From Neptunicoccus sediminis (lineage in GTDB: Bacteria > Pseudomonadota > Alphaproteobacteria > Rhodobacterales > Rhodobacteraceae), in NCBI RefSeq assembly GCF_001719615.1, contig NZ_MDVX01000014.1:40745-104744 (forward strand): DNA of 64,000 nucleotides, read 5' to 3'. The notes under the pieces are model-generated. The model had not been told where the DNA came from, did no database searches, and was given only the letters and a program-made list of their open reading frames with translations. The translations under genes were made by a program, and so were the position numbers. How positions within the stretch are numbered: the first letter of the stretch is position 1; each line of letters opens with the position of its first letter. This document shows positions 25,460-33,929 of this stretch, piece by piece.

Positions 25460-26605
25460 TTAGAAAAGATCAAGAAGGTCGTCCTCGTTAAAGTCCTCGA
25501 CAGAATTTTTTTCAGGGGTTTTGTTCTTGGCCCCCTCTTTGGTCTTTTGGCTGGCCGCGCGGGGCCCGTCCTTGAGGATTTCCCGCAGGGCGGCGCCATC
25601 CGAAGCTGCGCGGCTGGTCAGCAGGCCGGCCCAGACCTCGACCATGCGGAGGGCTTGTTGCGAAAGATGGTCTTTGGCGTCAACGGACTGGGGCGCCGCT
25701 ACAGCCTTGCTGCGGGCGGCCATCAGGGCGTCTTCCATCGGGGTTGCGGGGGCGAAAAAGGCGCTGTCCAGCGCTTGGGCGTCCTCACGATAGGCCGTCT
25801 CTACTGCCTCCACCAGACCGGCGTGCAAGGCTGGTTTGGTATGATCCACAGGCTGTTCCGGTGCTTCGGACAGCAAGGTGCCAAGGGTCTTGCCCAGACT
25901 GATTTTGAATTTTCTCATATTCGGGGCCGAGCCGAGCCGGTTTTGCAAATGCCGGACCATGGCAAGGTCTTGGATTGACATGGAGGGATTGCTTGGCGCA
26001 CCGCTTTCGACCTGATGGGGGGTATCCCCGAAAAGGAACTGGGCGAAATCCTCGACAATATCCCCGCCGGTAAGGGTCTTGCGCACGAAGGGGCGTAGGG
26101 TAAAGGCATCCCCGAAAGTCTCGCGCCATCGGGTGAAACGCTCGGTATATTGCAGCGGTTTACGGGTCAGCCGCATGGCATGATAGGCGTCCAGATCTCC
26201 GTCAAAATGCCCGAGCTTGACGGACTCGGCAAAATTGGAGACCAGCCGGTCCGCATGGGGACGCACATAGGCGAGCAAGCGGGTCCTCCCCCGAAGATCA
26301 GGGAAAAACCTCTCCAGAGCATCCCGCAGGGCCAGCGGATCGACGGATTCAAAATGCTCTGCCGAGATCACGGCAATATCCGCATCCGAACGGGCAATCC
26401 GTTTGGCAAGCTTGCCAAACCGCTGGTCGCGCTGGCTTGCCAGCGCTTTCATGGACAGGGTCTTGGCCAGCGGAATGTGATTGTTGCCGGTGGGGTAGAA
26501 AATACTGCTCTCAGGGCTTTGGATCGCCCCTGCGACCAGCGCATCTTGAATGGCGGTGCTGCCGGTTTTACGGTCCCCCAGATGAATGACAAGCTGCTTG
26601 ACCAT
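25460..26605 (-). CDS. sulfotransferase-like protein, paralogue of the glf-linked one
   Basis: This 381-residue protein starts MVKQLVIHLGDRKTGSTAIQDAL, the same phosphosulfate-loop form as the product of 22609-23583, and has RTRLLAYVRPHADRLVSNFAESVKLG at the second (3'-phosphate) motif. The two are clearly paralogues along most of their length. The last about 50 residues are charged and low-complexity (KTKEGAKNKTPEKNSVEDFNEDDLLDLF), an acidic tail absent from the shorter paralogue that could mediate protein contacts. It is in a minus-strand operon between another sulfotransferase-like gene (11 bases upstream) and the GlfT2-like gene (48 bases downstream). Confidence 0.75.
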   Translation of the reverse strand: MVKQLVIHLGDRKTGSTAIQDALVAGAIQSPESSIFYPTGNNHIPLAKTLSMKALASQRDQRFGKLAKRIARSDADIAVISAEHFESVDPLALRDALERFFPDLRGRTRLLAYVRPHADRLVSNFAESVKLGHFDGDLDAYHAMRLTRKPLQYTERFTRWRETFGDAFTLRPFVRKTLTGGDIVEDFAQFLFGDTPHQVESGAPSNPSMSIQDLAMVRHLQNRLGSAPNMRKFKISLGKTLGTLLSEAPEQPVDHTKPALHAGLVEAVETAYREDAQALDSAFFAPATPMEDALMAARSKAVAAPQSVDAKDHLSQQALRMVEVWAGLLTSRAASDGAALREILKDGPRAASQKTKEGAKNKTPEKNSVEDFNEDDLLDLF

Positions 26606-26616
26606 TACGTTCTATC

Positions 26617-27612
26617 CTACTGTTTGGACTTGGCTTTATGCGCATCTATCAAGGCGCGCACCAAAGGGGCCACAAGGGTTTCCATGGTTTCGTAACTGTC
26701 CGCAGGCAGTTTTAACTCTGAAACTTTTGCGCTCTCGTCGGGAACCGGATCCTGAAACAGCTCCTTGCGCCCGAAATAGCGTTCCGCCACCCATGCGTTG
26801 CCCGCTGCATGTTCCTCCAGCACCCTGCGGCGCTGCTCATGGCTCAGGATCAGGGAGCCGGCGGCTTCAGGCTGTGTTTCGCGGATGATCTTGTCCACCT
26901 TGCCACAGGCGCGATCAAACACCACGCGGTAATCGGTGGGGGCTTCGTCCAGCGGCAGGCAGCGCATCATCTCACTGACCAGCGGTGTCAGGCTGGCATT
27001 GCGTTTGGGCGGTGTGGTGAAGCTGTCATCCAGTTCCAGCCCCATAAGCTGTGCAAAACTGTGAACCGGTCCTTCGGGCATCTGGTCCCGCTCGAACACA
27101 TTCAACAGTACATTCTCGCGGCCGAACAGCTTTTCTAGATGGGTGATATGGGCCTTGTAGTCCATCCACGGGAACTGGTTGCGGCGATCAAAGAATTCAT
27201 TCACCGTCAGATGGCACAGGGCCGGGCGCCATTGCCATTTCACATTCTGGAAATACCAGCTTTCCAGCCACAGATCCTGACGGCGCAGGCAGAAGATCAC
27301 TTTGACATCGAAAAATTCGCGGAACTTTGCCAGTACCGAAAGATCGCGCCGACAGGAGATATCTTCGTCGCTGAGCAGGATGGAATGGATGTCCATGTTT
27401 TTGCTCTCGGCGCGGAAGTCCAGATCCTTTGCCACCTCCTGCGGGGTTTTGGTGCCGTCGAACAAATTGTTCATCAGCTTCAGATGACGCGGGGTGTTAT
27501 AGGGGTAGAGCACGCCTTTCTGACGCAGGGCTTTGGCATTCTTTGCCATAAAGGACTGGATTGAACTGGTGGCCGTGCGATGGTTGCCAATATGTAAATA
27601 CAATCTGCGCAT
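26617..27612 (-). CDS. sulfotransferase-like protein
   Basis: This 331-residue protein starts MRRLYLHIGNHRTATSSIQSFMAKN, a phosphosulfate-binding loop variant (G-N-H-R-T-A-T-S-S) followed by 'VKVIFCLRRQDLWLESWYFQNVK' as second motif. The ATG at 27612 is preferred over an upstream TTG because the loop should begin near residue 5. Its closest relatives by motif are the HIGxxKTGTTSLQ-type proteins common in marine alphaproteobacterial polysaccharide clusters. It shares the minus-strand unit with the acidic-tailed sulfotransferase and the GlfT2-like enzyme. Donor (PAPS) and acceptor are inferred from family only. Confidence 0.7.
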   Translation of the reverse strand: MRRLYLHIGNHRTATSSIQSFMAKNAKALRQKGVLYPYNTPRHLKLMNNLFDGTKTPQEVAKDLDFRAESKNMDIHSILLSDEDISCRRDLSVLAKFREFFDVKVIFCLRRQDLWLESWYFQNVKWQWRPALCHLTVNEFFDRRNQFPWMDYKAHITHLEKLFGRENVLLNVFERDQMPEGPVHSFAQLMGLELDDSFTTPPKRNASLTPLVSEMMRCLPLDEAPTDYRVVFDRACGKVDKIIRETQPEAAGSLILSHEQRRRVLEEHAAGNAWVAERYFGRKELFQDPVPDESAKVSELKLPADSYETMETLVAPLVRALIDAHKAKSKQ

Positions 27613-27707
27613 GAAATACAGTACCCTCTGAGTGTCGCTGATGTGTTTAGTCAAGTTGCTCGGCGGGCAAAACCCTATTTCTGCGGATTTGGCAAGGAAA
27701 AGAGCCG

Positions 27708-28490
27708 TTAAGCGCGGTTCTGCTGGGGGGGGCGATCCTTACGGGCGGTCCAGGCCAACTCCGGCAGGATCGCAAAACAGGCACCATAGCGTCGTGCCAG
27801 CCGCCCAGGGTTTCCTGCCAGTCGCCAAAGCCATTCCAGCGCCAGCCGTTGCACGATACGGGGTGCGCGGTGTTGCGTTCCGGCGATGAAATCCAGACCG
27901 GCGCCAATCGACACAAAACCGCAGGCGGGCAGGGCCTCTGCGCCACGGACTGCCAAAATCTCCTGCTTGGGCGCGCCAAGGGCCAGAAAACACAAGCCTG
28001 CACCGCTGGCTCCCAATTTGGCGATCAGTTCGCCCGCATCCTCGCCTGTCGGGTCAAACCCGAAAGGAGGAGCAATCTGCGCCACGATCTCAAGACCGGG
28101 ATGGGCTGCTTCCAGCGCTGTGGCTGTGGCAGATAATGTGTCCGGAGTTGAGCCGAACAGCGCCACCGGAACACCGTGCTTTGCTGCGAGATCCGCCAGA
28201 GGGGTGATCAGTTCGGACCCGGGTACGAGATCCACCGGTCGCCCCGCCAGACGCGATAACCAGACGATCGGATTGCCATCAGCGACCACATGGCTGTGGT
28301 GAAGGTAGGCCGCCTTGAAGTCCGGATTTTGGCGCAATTTGACACAATGGTCCAAATTCAGCGTGGCAAGTGCAAAACCCTGTCTCTTTGCCAGACGATC
28401 CGAAATTTCCCCAAGGAGGGCGTCGCGGTTCGGGTGCGTGATACGCACTTTGCCTGCCGGCGCGTTTTGCCCCCAATAAATATCCGCCAT
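27708..28490 (-). CDS. WecG/TagA/CpsF family glycosyltransferase (GT26)
   Basis: This 260-residue protein contains FALATLNLDHCVKLRQNPDFKAAY, 'HVVADGNPIVWLSRLAG', 'ERVPGSEL'-type 'VDLVPGSELI', 'VALFGSTPDTLSATA' and 'LCFLALGAPKQEI' followed by 'SIGAGLDFIAGT..RAP', the full signature of the WecG/TagA family. Such enzymes add a ManNAc-type sugar or glucose to a lipid-linked intermediate early in repeat-unit assembly, and act at the cytosolic face of the inner membrane. It is upstream of, and on the same strand as, the sulfotransferase-GlfT2 unit (about 95 bases away) and is divergent from the GT2 gene at 28708. Confidence 0.92.
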   Translation of the reverse strand: MADIYWGQNAPAGKVRITHPNRDALLGEISDRLAKRQGFALATLNLDHCVKLRQNPDFKAAYLHHSHVVADGNPIVWLSRLAGRPVDLVPGSELITPLADLAAKHGVPVALFGSTPDTLSATATALEAAHPGLEIVAQIAPPFGFDPTGEDAGELIAKLGASGAGLCFLALGAPKQEILAVRGAEALPACGFVSIGAGLDFIAGTQHRAPRIVQRLALEWLWRLAGNPGRLARRYGACFAILPELAWTARKDRPPQQNRA

Positions 28491-28620
28491 GATCTTCCGC
28501 CTAACCTTGTAAATTATCTTGTAAATAACTTCCGATATTGCCTTCGCAGGAGGCTAAAATTTCCTTTGAACAGGTCTGTAACCAGAACGCTTTGTATGTT
28601 GCTTCATTGTGCTAAGAATA

Positions 28621-28645
28621 GGGCACAGCGAAGCACGCTCTGCCC
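28621..28645. promoter_or_regulatory. inverted repeat in divergent promoter region
   Basis: GGGCACAGCG and CGCTCTGCCC form a 10-bp stem with one C-C mismatch around AAGCA. It lies in the 217-base gap between the WecG-like and GT2 genes. A separate direct repeat CTTGTAAAT occurs twice, 12 bp apart (28506 and 28518). The role is unknown; it could be an operator or leader hairpin. Confidence 0.4.
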
Positions 28646-28707
28646 GAAGTGTCGTCAAGTTAGACAGAAACAGGCAAGACCGGCAAGATGGAGCAAGAGG
28701 TTTGAGT

Positions 28708-29553
28708 ATGACAGTGGCAGTGAATACCCAGTTGAGCATCATCATCGCGGCGAACAATGAAGAGGACTATATTGGCCCCTGTCTGGATGCTGTGCTGGCG
28801 CAGGATGCGCAGGCCGGTGCGCTGGATGTCATCGTTGCTGCAAATGCCTGCACGGATCGTACCAAAGACATCGTGGCAGGTTATGTGCCCGACTTCACCG
28901 CACGGGGGTGGCGGTTGACCTGTCTGCATCTGGACCGGCCTGGCAAGGTGGGTGCGCTGAATGCAGGGGACGGGGCGGCCCTTGGCGCAATGCGCGTCTA
29001 TCTGGATGCCGATGTGATCTGTGACCCTGCCCTGATCGGCCAGCTTCGGGCTGCCTTGACATCAGAGCGTCCGCTTTATGCCACCGGCACGCTGGTTGTG
29101 ACACCGGCCCGTAGCTGGATCACGCGGGCCTATGCCAAATTCTGGCAGCAACTGCCATTTGTCAAAGGCGGCGCTGTGGGGGCGGGGCTGTTTGCAGTGA
29201 ATGGTGCGGGCCGTGCCCTTTGGGGGGACTTCCCCGAGGTTATCTCGGATGATACCTTTGTGCGGCTGAATTTTCCGCCAGATCAGCGGATTGAGGTGCC
29301 AGCGGCCTATCACTGGCCCATGATCGAAGGCTGGTTCGGGCTGGTCAAGGTGCGCCGCCGTCAGGATGCCGGAGTGCGTGAAATTTATGATCTCTATCCC
29401 CATCTGGCCGCCAATGAAGCCAAGGCGGGTTTGGGACGGAAGGAACTTGTGTCGCTGGCGTTGCGATATCCGGTCAGTTTTGCTGTTTATGTGGGCGTGG
29501 CGCTGAACGTACGCGCACGCCCTGCGCCTGCGGGCTGGACCCGTGGGCGATAG
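28708..29553 (+). CDS. GT2 family glycosyltransferase
   Basis: This 281-residue enzyme starts at ATG 28708 with AGAGG seven bases upstream. The GT-A core shows LSIIIAANNEEDYIGPCLDAVLAQ, 'DVIVAANACTDRTKDI', 'DRPGKVGALNAGDGAA' and the DxD motif VYLDADVICDP (about residue 113), then 'GAVGAGLFAVN' and 'DDTFVRLNFPPDQ'. A C-terminal hydrophobic stretch (LALRYPVSFAVYVGVALNVRA) may anchor it to the inner membrane. It heads a plus-strand run with an O-acyltransferase, a GMC oxidoreductase and an SDR, which suggests a dedicated sugar-modification pathway. Donor and acceptor are unknown. Confidence 0.88.
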   Translation: MTVAVNTQLSIIIAANNEEDYIGPCLDAVLAQDAQAGALDVIVAANACTDRTKDIVAGYVPDFTARGWRLTCLHLDRPGKVGALNAGDGAALGAMRVYLDADVICDPALIGQLRAALTSERPLYATGTLVVTPARSWITRAYAKFWQQLPFVKGGAVGAGLFAVNGAGRALWGDFPEVISDDTFVRLNFPPDQRIEVPAAYHWPMIEGWFGLVKVRRRQDAGVREIYDLYPHLAANEAKAGLGRKELVSLALRYPVSFAVYVGVALNVRARPAPAGWTRGR

Positions 29554-29591
29554 CATCGTATTTGGAAAGAACATATTCAAGGATCATTTGA

Positions 29592-31580
29592 TTGCATCAA
29601 TACCGTAGAGAGATCGATGGACTGCGCGCGCTCGCCATCTTGCCGGTCTTGTTCTTTCACTTCGATATTCCCGGATTTTCGGGTGGTTTTGTCGGGGTAG
29701 ATATCTTTTTCGTCATATCGGGCTTTTTGATTGGCGGTATCCTCTGGGGGGAGTTGTCAGACACCGGACGGGTGCGGCTGGGGCATTTCTATCTGCGCCG
29801 GATCCGGCGGCTGGCTCCGGTTTACTTTGCGGTGATCCTGACCTGCCTTGTGATTGGCTGGCTGATCATGCTGCCGTTTGATTTCCGCGCCCTTGGCAAA
29901 GAGATCATCAGCTCCTCGGTATATCTGTCCAACGTCTATTTCTTTTCCGAAGCAGGCTATTTCGACACGGCGGCCAAGGAAAAAATCCTGTTGCACACAT
30001 GGTCTCTGTCGGTGGAGGAACAGTTCTATATCTTCCTGCCTTTGACCCTGCTTTTGCTCAAAGCTGTGCGATCCTCCCTTCCGGTTGTGTTGGGTCTTGT
30101 CGGGCTGGTCTCGTTTATAGCCTGTATTGCCGTGACCCCCCAGTCCCAGACTGCGACATTCTATTTGTTCCCGTTTCGCGCATGGGAGATGCTGGCAGGT
30201 GTCTTGCTGGCTGTCGCGGGCGCACAGCGGGGCCTGACATGGGATCTGCACCCCGCCCTGTCTTGGGGGGGCGTTGCGCTAATGGGGGCGGGGGTGACGC
30301 TGCTCGTTCCGGACCCCAGCTTTCCGGGCTGGAAAGCCGCCGTGCCGGTGCTGGGGGCCGTGCTGATCATCGCCAATGGAAAGAACACCAATCTGATCAA
30401 TCAGGGGCTCTCCAGTCGGGTGTTGGTCTTCATCGGGTTGATCTCCTATTCGCTTTATCTCTGGCACTGGCCGATCGTGACGCTGTCTACCTATTATTGG
30501 GGCGAGGCGGGCTCGCTCCCTGTGCGTCTGGCGAAAATCGCTTTGTCTGTTGGCGTGGCTTACCTGAGCTGGCGGTTCATCGAAGGGCCTACCCGCCGTG
30601 CCAGAATTTCCCCCGCGTGGTTGTTCACCACAGCTGGTGTTGCCACGGCGGGGGCGGTTGCGGCAGGGGCGCTGTTGTTTGTCAGGGACGGACTGCCTGC
30701 GCGGTTTGATCCGCAGGTGCGCACCCATATCGAAGCCACGCGCGGATTCCGGCAGGACTGGCGCCGCTGTAGTGTACCGGCAGAGGGTGGTTTTGCCGGG
30801 ATTGAGGTCTGCCCCATAGGCCCTGAAGGTGAACCGCGTCTGTTGATCTGGGGGGACAGTCATGTACGCGCCTTCAAGGAAGGGTTGGAGCAGGCGGCTT
30901 TTGAACACAATGTGCCTGCACTCATCATCTGGCGGGCGGGTTGCGTGCCGGCTTTCGGATTGGAGAAGTCCGAGAACACTTCGACTCCGGTGCAAAATAC
31001 GGCGTGCGGTGAGACAAACCGGCAAATCGAAGCAGCCCTGAACACAGGCGCCTTTGATACGGTACTGCTGATCGGTCGCTGGACCTATTATACCCAAGGG
31101 GTCGGTGTCGGGCGCGATGTGCAAAACACGATCAAGATTAGCGCCACCGATGGGCACGAAGCCCCGCAGGATGCGCTGGTCCGCCAGGCGATGCAGGACA
31201 GTATCGCCACCCTGACGGCGCAGGGGCGCAAGGTCTTTGTGTTGCGTCAGGCTCCGGAAATATTCGACTATGATTCCCGTGTGGTCGCGCGGGCTCTGGC
31301 CCATGGCCGTATGGATCAGGAGGATGTGGCAAGGCTTTCCGTGACCCCGCTGGCAGATCTTGAACTGCGCAACGCCGAGGCCGACCGGATGCTCGCCGCC
31401 CTGACAGGGCAGGCCGAGATAATCGACCCCTGGCCGTTCTTTTGTGATGACACCGGTTGTTCGGCCATGTGGAATGGTCGTGCGGAATATCTGGACAACA
31501 ACCACGTGATTAATACTACTGCCAAACGCCTGCGCGGGATTTTTGCCCCAGTGTTTGATGCTGCCGGAGGTGTACCATGA
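29592..31580 (+). CDS. OafA/YrhL-type O-acyltransferase with SGNH domain
   Basis: This 662-residue protein has an acyltransferase-3 membrane domain (about 1-350, about ten helices): YRREIDGLRALAILPVLFFHF, 'GFVGVDIFFVISGFLIGGIL', 'HFYLRRIRRLAPVYF' and 'LHTWSLSVEEQFY'. A periplasmic SGNH domain follows, with GDSHVRAF (block I) and YLDNNHVINTTAKRL (block V Asp-x-x-His). This combination O-acetylates surface polysaccharides. The only in-frame start near the first conserved motif is TTG at 29592, with AAGG upstream. The stop overlaps the start of the GMC oxidoreductase gene (ATGA), so the pair is coupled. Confidence 0.92.
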   Translation: MHQYRREIDGLRALAILPVLFFHFDIPGFSGGFVGVDIFFVISGFLIGGILWGELSDTGRVRLGHFYLRRIRRLAPVYFAVILTCLVIGWLIMLPFDFRALGKEIISSSVYLSNVYFFSEAGYFDTAAKEKILLHTWSLSVEEQFYIFLPLTLLLLKAVRSSLPVVLGLVGLVSFIACIAVTPQSQTATFYLFPFRAWEMLAGVLLAVAGAQRGLTWDLHPALSWGGVALMGAGVTLLVPDPSFPGWKAAVPVLGAVLIIANGKNTNLINQGLSSRVLVFIGLISYSLYLWHWPIVTLSTYYWGEAGSLPVRLAKIALSVGVAYLSWRFIEGPTRRARISPAWLFTTAGVATAGAVAAGALLFVRDGLPARFDPQVRTHIEATRGFRQDWRRCSVPAEGGFAGIEVCPIGPEGEPRLLIWGDSHVRAFKEGLEQAAFEHNVPALIIWRAGCVPAFGLEKSENTSTPVQNTACGETNRQIEAALNTGAFDTVLLIGRWTYYTQGVGVGRDVQNTIKISATDGHEAPQDALVRQAMQDSIATLTAQGRKVFVLRQAPEIFDYDSRVVARALAHGRMDQEDVARLSVTPLADLELRNAEADRMLAALTGQAEIIDPWPFFCDDTGCSAMWNGRAEYLDNNHVINTTAKRLRGIFAPVFDAAGGVP

Positions 31581-33169
31581 ACCTGCAACAGGCACAGGCC
31601 CGCACCTGGGATGTGATCGTCATCGGTGCGGGTATGGGGGGCGGGATTACCGCGCGCCGGCTGGCTGAACAGGGGCTGTCCGTCCTGATTGTTGAAAAAG
31701 GTCCTCAGGATTATCCTCAAGAACAGCAGGGGCTGAACCAGAAGATGCTGGATCCGGTGGCGCGGCGTGTGCGCAGTTTCTGGCCCACACAGATAGAGTC
31801 CACGCTGAACGGACGTACCAGCCGCAGTTTTGCCGCCCTTGGGTGCGGTGTGGGAGGATCCTCGGTGTTTTATGCAGGCGCGTTGGAGCGCCCCGAACGC
31901 CACGATCTGGAAGATACACCGGCCATGCCCCATCCCACAGGGGGCTGGCCCGTCGGCTACGACGATTTTGCGCCCTATTATGCGCAGGCCGAAGACATTC
32001 TGCATATCGCTGGTGAAAACGACCCGCTTTCGACCGAGGCTGCGTTCCCGCTGAAAACGCCGCTGCCGATTGGTGCCGAGGAGCAGCGGATGATGGACAG
32101 GATGGCGGAGAGCGGGTTGCACCCCTACCGCTTGCCGCTGTCGATCCGTCAGGTTGACGGCTGCATGATGTGCATCGGGCATAAATGCCCGCGCCGTTGC
32201 AAGATGGACGGGCGCTCTGCCGGGATCGAACCGGCTCTGGCCACGGGCCATGCCATGTTGCTGACCGATTGTGATGCCACCGCGCTGGACTATGACGAAA
32301 GGGCCGTGACAGGGGTCAGGCTGACCCAAGACGGACAGGACGCGACCTTGAAGGCGCGTTTTTACGTGCTGGCCGCAGGGGGGTACGGCTCGCCCCGGTT
32401 GCTGTTGCGGTCGCAGGGACCAGACCCCGCCGGCTGCGCCAATTCTTCGGATTGGGTGGGGCGCGGGCTGATGTTTCACCTGAATGAGCTGTTCGTGCTT
32501 TGGCCCCAGCGCAAACATCGCTTCAAAGGGGCGTCCAAGGCGATTTCCCTGCGGGACCTATACAGTCACAAGGGCGAAAGATTCGGGGTCATCCAATCGG
32601 TCGGGCTAGAGGCTTCCTTTGGCAATATAGCCACATTCCTGTGCGGGCTTTACGACCGCTCGGTACTGCGCCATATCCCGAAATTGCGCTATCCGCTGAC
32701 CAATATTCCGGCTCTGATTGCAGCGCGGATGTTGGGAGACGCCAAGATTTTTTCCGCCATTATGGAAGATCTGCCATACCCTGATAACCGGGTGGTTCTG
32801 AACAAAAATGACCCCGATGTGCCGACGTTTCAATATACCATCTCTGATGAGATGATGGCGCGATGGCGCACCTACCGGCGCCGGATCAGAAAGGCGTTTT
32901 CCGGGCACCGGCGGCTGATGACGGGGATGGCCCCCCAGTTGAATTTCGGCCATCCCTGCGGCACCTTGCGGTTCGGACATGATCCGGCAACCTCCGTTCT
33001 GGATGCCAGTTGCAGGACCCATGATTTGAATAATCTCTATGTGACGGATTCGTCGTTCTTTCCGACCTCTCTCGGAGTGAACCCCAGCCTGACCATTGCC
33101 GCCAATTCCCTGCGTGTCGGTGATATCATCGCCGCACGCGCCAGATCGGAGACCCCAGATGGATTATAG
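31577..33169 (+). CDS. GMC-family oxidoreductase with four-cysteine motif
   Basis: This 530-residue flavoprotein has an N-terminal FAD fold (TWDVIVIGAGMGGGITARRLAEQG), the 'GCGVGGSSVFYAGAL' segment and a C-terminal HPCGTLRFGHDPATSVLD...LYVTDSSFFPTSLGVNPSLTIAAN, typical of glucose-methanol-choline oxidoreductases. Between them lies CMMCIGHKCPRRC, with Cys196, Cys199, Cys204 and Cys208, a likely metal or Fe-S site not found in classical GMC enzymes. It is translationally coupled to the O-acyltransferase and overlaps the following SDR gene by 11 bases. It may oxidise a sugar or other alcohol on the glycan precursor. A close paralogue with identically placed cysteines is encoded at 43035-44642. 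Confidence 0.88.
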   Translation: MNLQQAQARTWDVIVIGAGMGGGITARRLAEQGLSVLIVEKGPQDYPQEQQGLNQKMLDPVARRVRSFWPTQIESTLNGRTSRSFAALGCGVGGSSVFYAGALERPERHDLEDTPAMPHPTGGWPVGYDDFAPYYAQAEDILHIAGENDPLSTEAAFPLKTPLPIGAEEQRMMDRMAESGLHPYRLPLSIRQVDGCMMCIGHKCPRRCKMDGRSAGIEPALATGHAMLLTDCDATALDYDERAVTGVRLTQDGQDATLKARFYVLAAGGYGSPRLLLRSQGPDPAGCANSSDWVGRGLMFHLNELFVLWPQRKHRFKGASKAISLRDLYSHKGERFGVIQSVGLEASFGNIATFLCGLYDRSVLRHIPKLRYPLTNIPALIAARMLGDAKIFSAIMEDLPYPDNRVVLNKNDPDVPTFQYTISDEMMARWRTYRRRIRKAFSGHRRLMTGMAPQLNFGHPCGTLRFGHDPATSVLDASCRTHDLNNLYVTDSSFFPTSLGVNPSLTIAANSLRVGDIIAARARSETPDGL

Positions 33170-33929
33170 TCAAACCTTGGCAAACGGTGTTGTTGTCGTC
33201 ACCGGGGCCAGCGCGGGCCTTGGGCGGGCGCTGTGTCAGGACTTGATGGGGCGGGGCGTGCGCGTTGCAGGACTGGCCCGCTCAAACGCCCCTTTGCAGG
33301 AAATGGCAAAAGACGCGCCCGAGGGATTGTTCTTGCCGGTTGCTGTGGATGTGGGCGATCCGCTGGCGGTTACGGAAGCATTTGCAAAAATCCGCAGCGA
33401 AATGGGTGCCGTAAGCGTATTGATCAACAATGCGGCGCTCTATCCGCGCCGTGATCTCCTTGAGGAAACGGTCGACAGCTTCATGCACACGGTGCAGGTC
33501 AATCTGGGCGGCATGGTCGCCTGCACGGCCCAAGCGCTTGCCGATATGGTGGAAACCGGCGTGGGCCGGATCGTGAATGTCACGACCTATGCAGGCAACA
33601 GACCGGCCCCGACGGCAGCAGCCTATTCGGTATCCAAAGGGGCCTGCCGGATTTATACCAAGGCGCTGCTGGCCGATCTGGGCGACCGGTTTCCTGACAT
33701 CATTATTAATGAATGGATCCCCGGACGATTAAACACAGCGATGGGCATTCCGGAGGGACTGGACCCTGCCGATGTCGCCCGCTGGGGGGGCAAACTGGCG
33801 TTGATGCATGACCGTGAAATATCCGGAATGACATTTGCGGGGGATCGCTCGGTTCAACCCCCCGCCGGGATCAAACGGCGGATCGTGAACCGGATATTGG
33901 GGCGGGAGCGGCAAATTCATCTCGGCTAG
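33159..33929 (+). CDS. short-chain dehydrogenase/reductase
   Basis: This 256-residue protein has the Rossmann motif VVVVTGASAGLGRALCQDL, 'INNAALYPR' (NNAG-like) and the catalytic YSVSKGAC tetrad (Ser-Tyr-Lys region) near residues 155-165. ATG 33159 has GGAG about seven bases upstream and overlaps the end of the GMC gene. It probably reduces or oxidises a sugar or lipid hydroxyl in the same pathway as the GMC enzyme. The C-terminal about 30 residues run 59 bases into the convergent Wzy-like gene, an unusually long overlap. Confidence 0.88.
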   Translation: MDYSQTLANGVVVVTGASAGLGRALCQDLMGRGVRVAGLARSNAPLQEMAKDAPEGLFLPVAVDVGDPLAVTEAFAKIRSEMGAVSVLINNAALYPRRDLLEETVDSFMHTVQVNLGGMVACTAQALADMVETGVGRIVNVTTYAGNRPAPTAAAYSVSKGACRIYTKALLADLGDRFPDIIINEWIPGRLNTAMGIPEGLDPADVARWGGKLALMHDREISGMTFAGDRSVQPPAGIKRRIVNRILGRERQIHLG

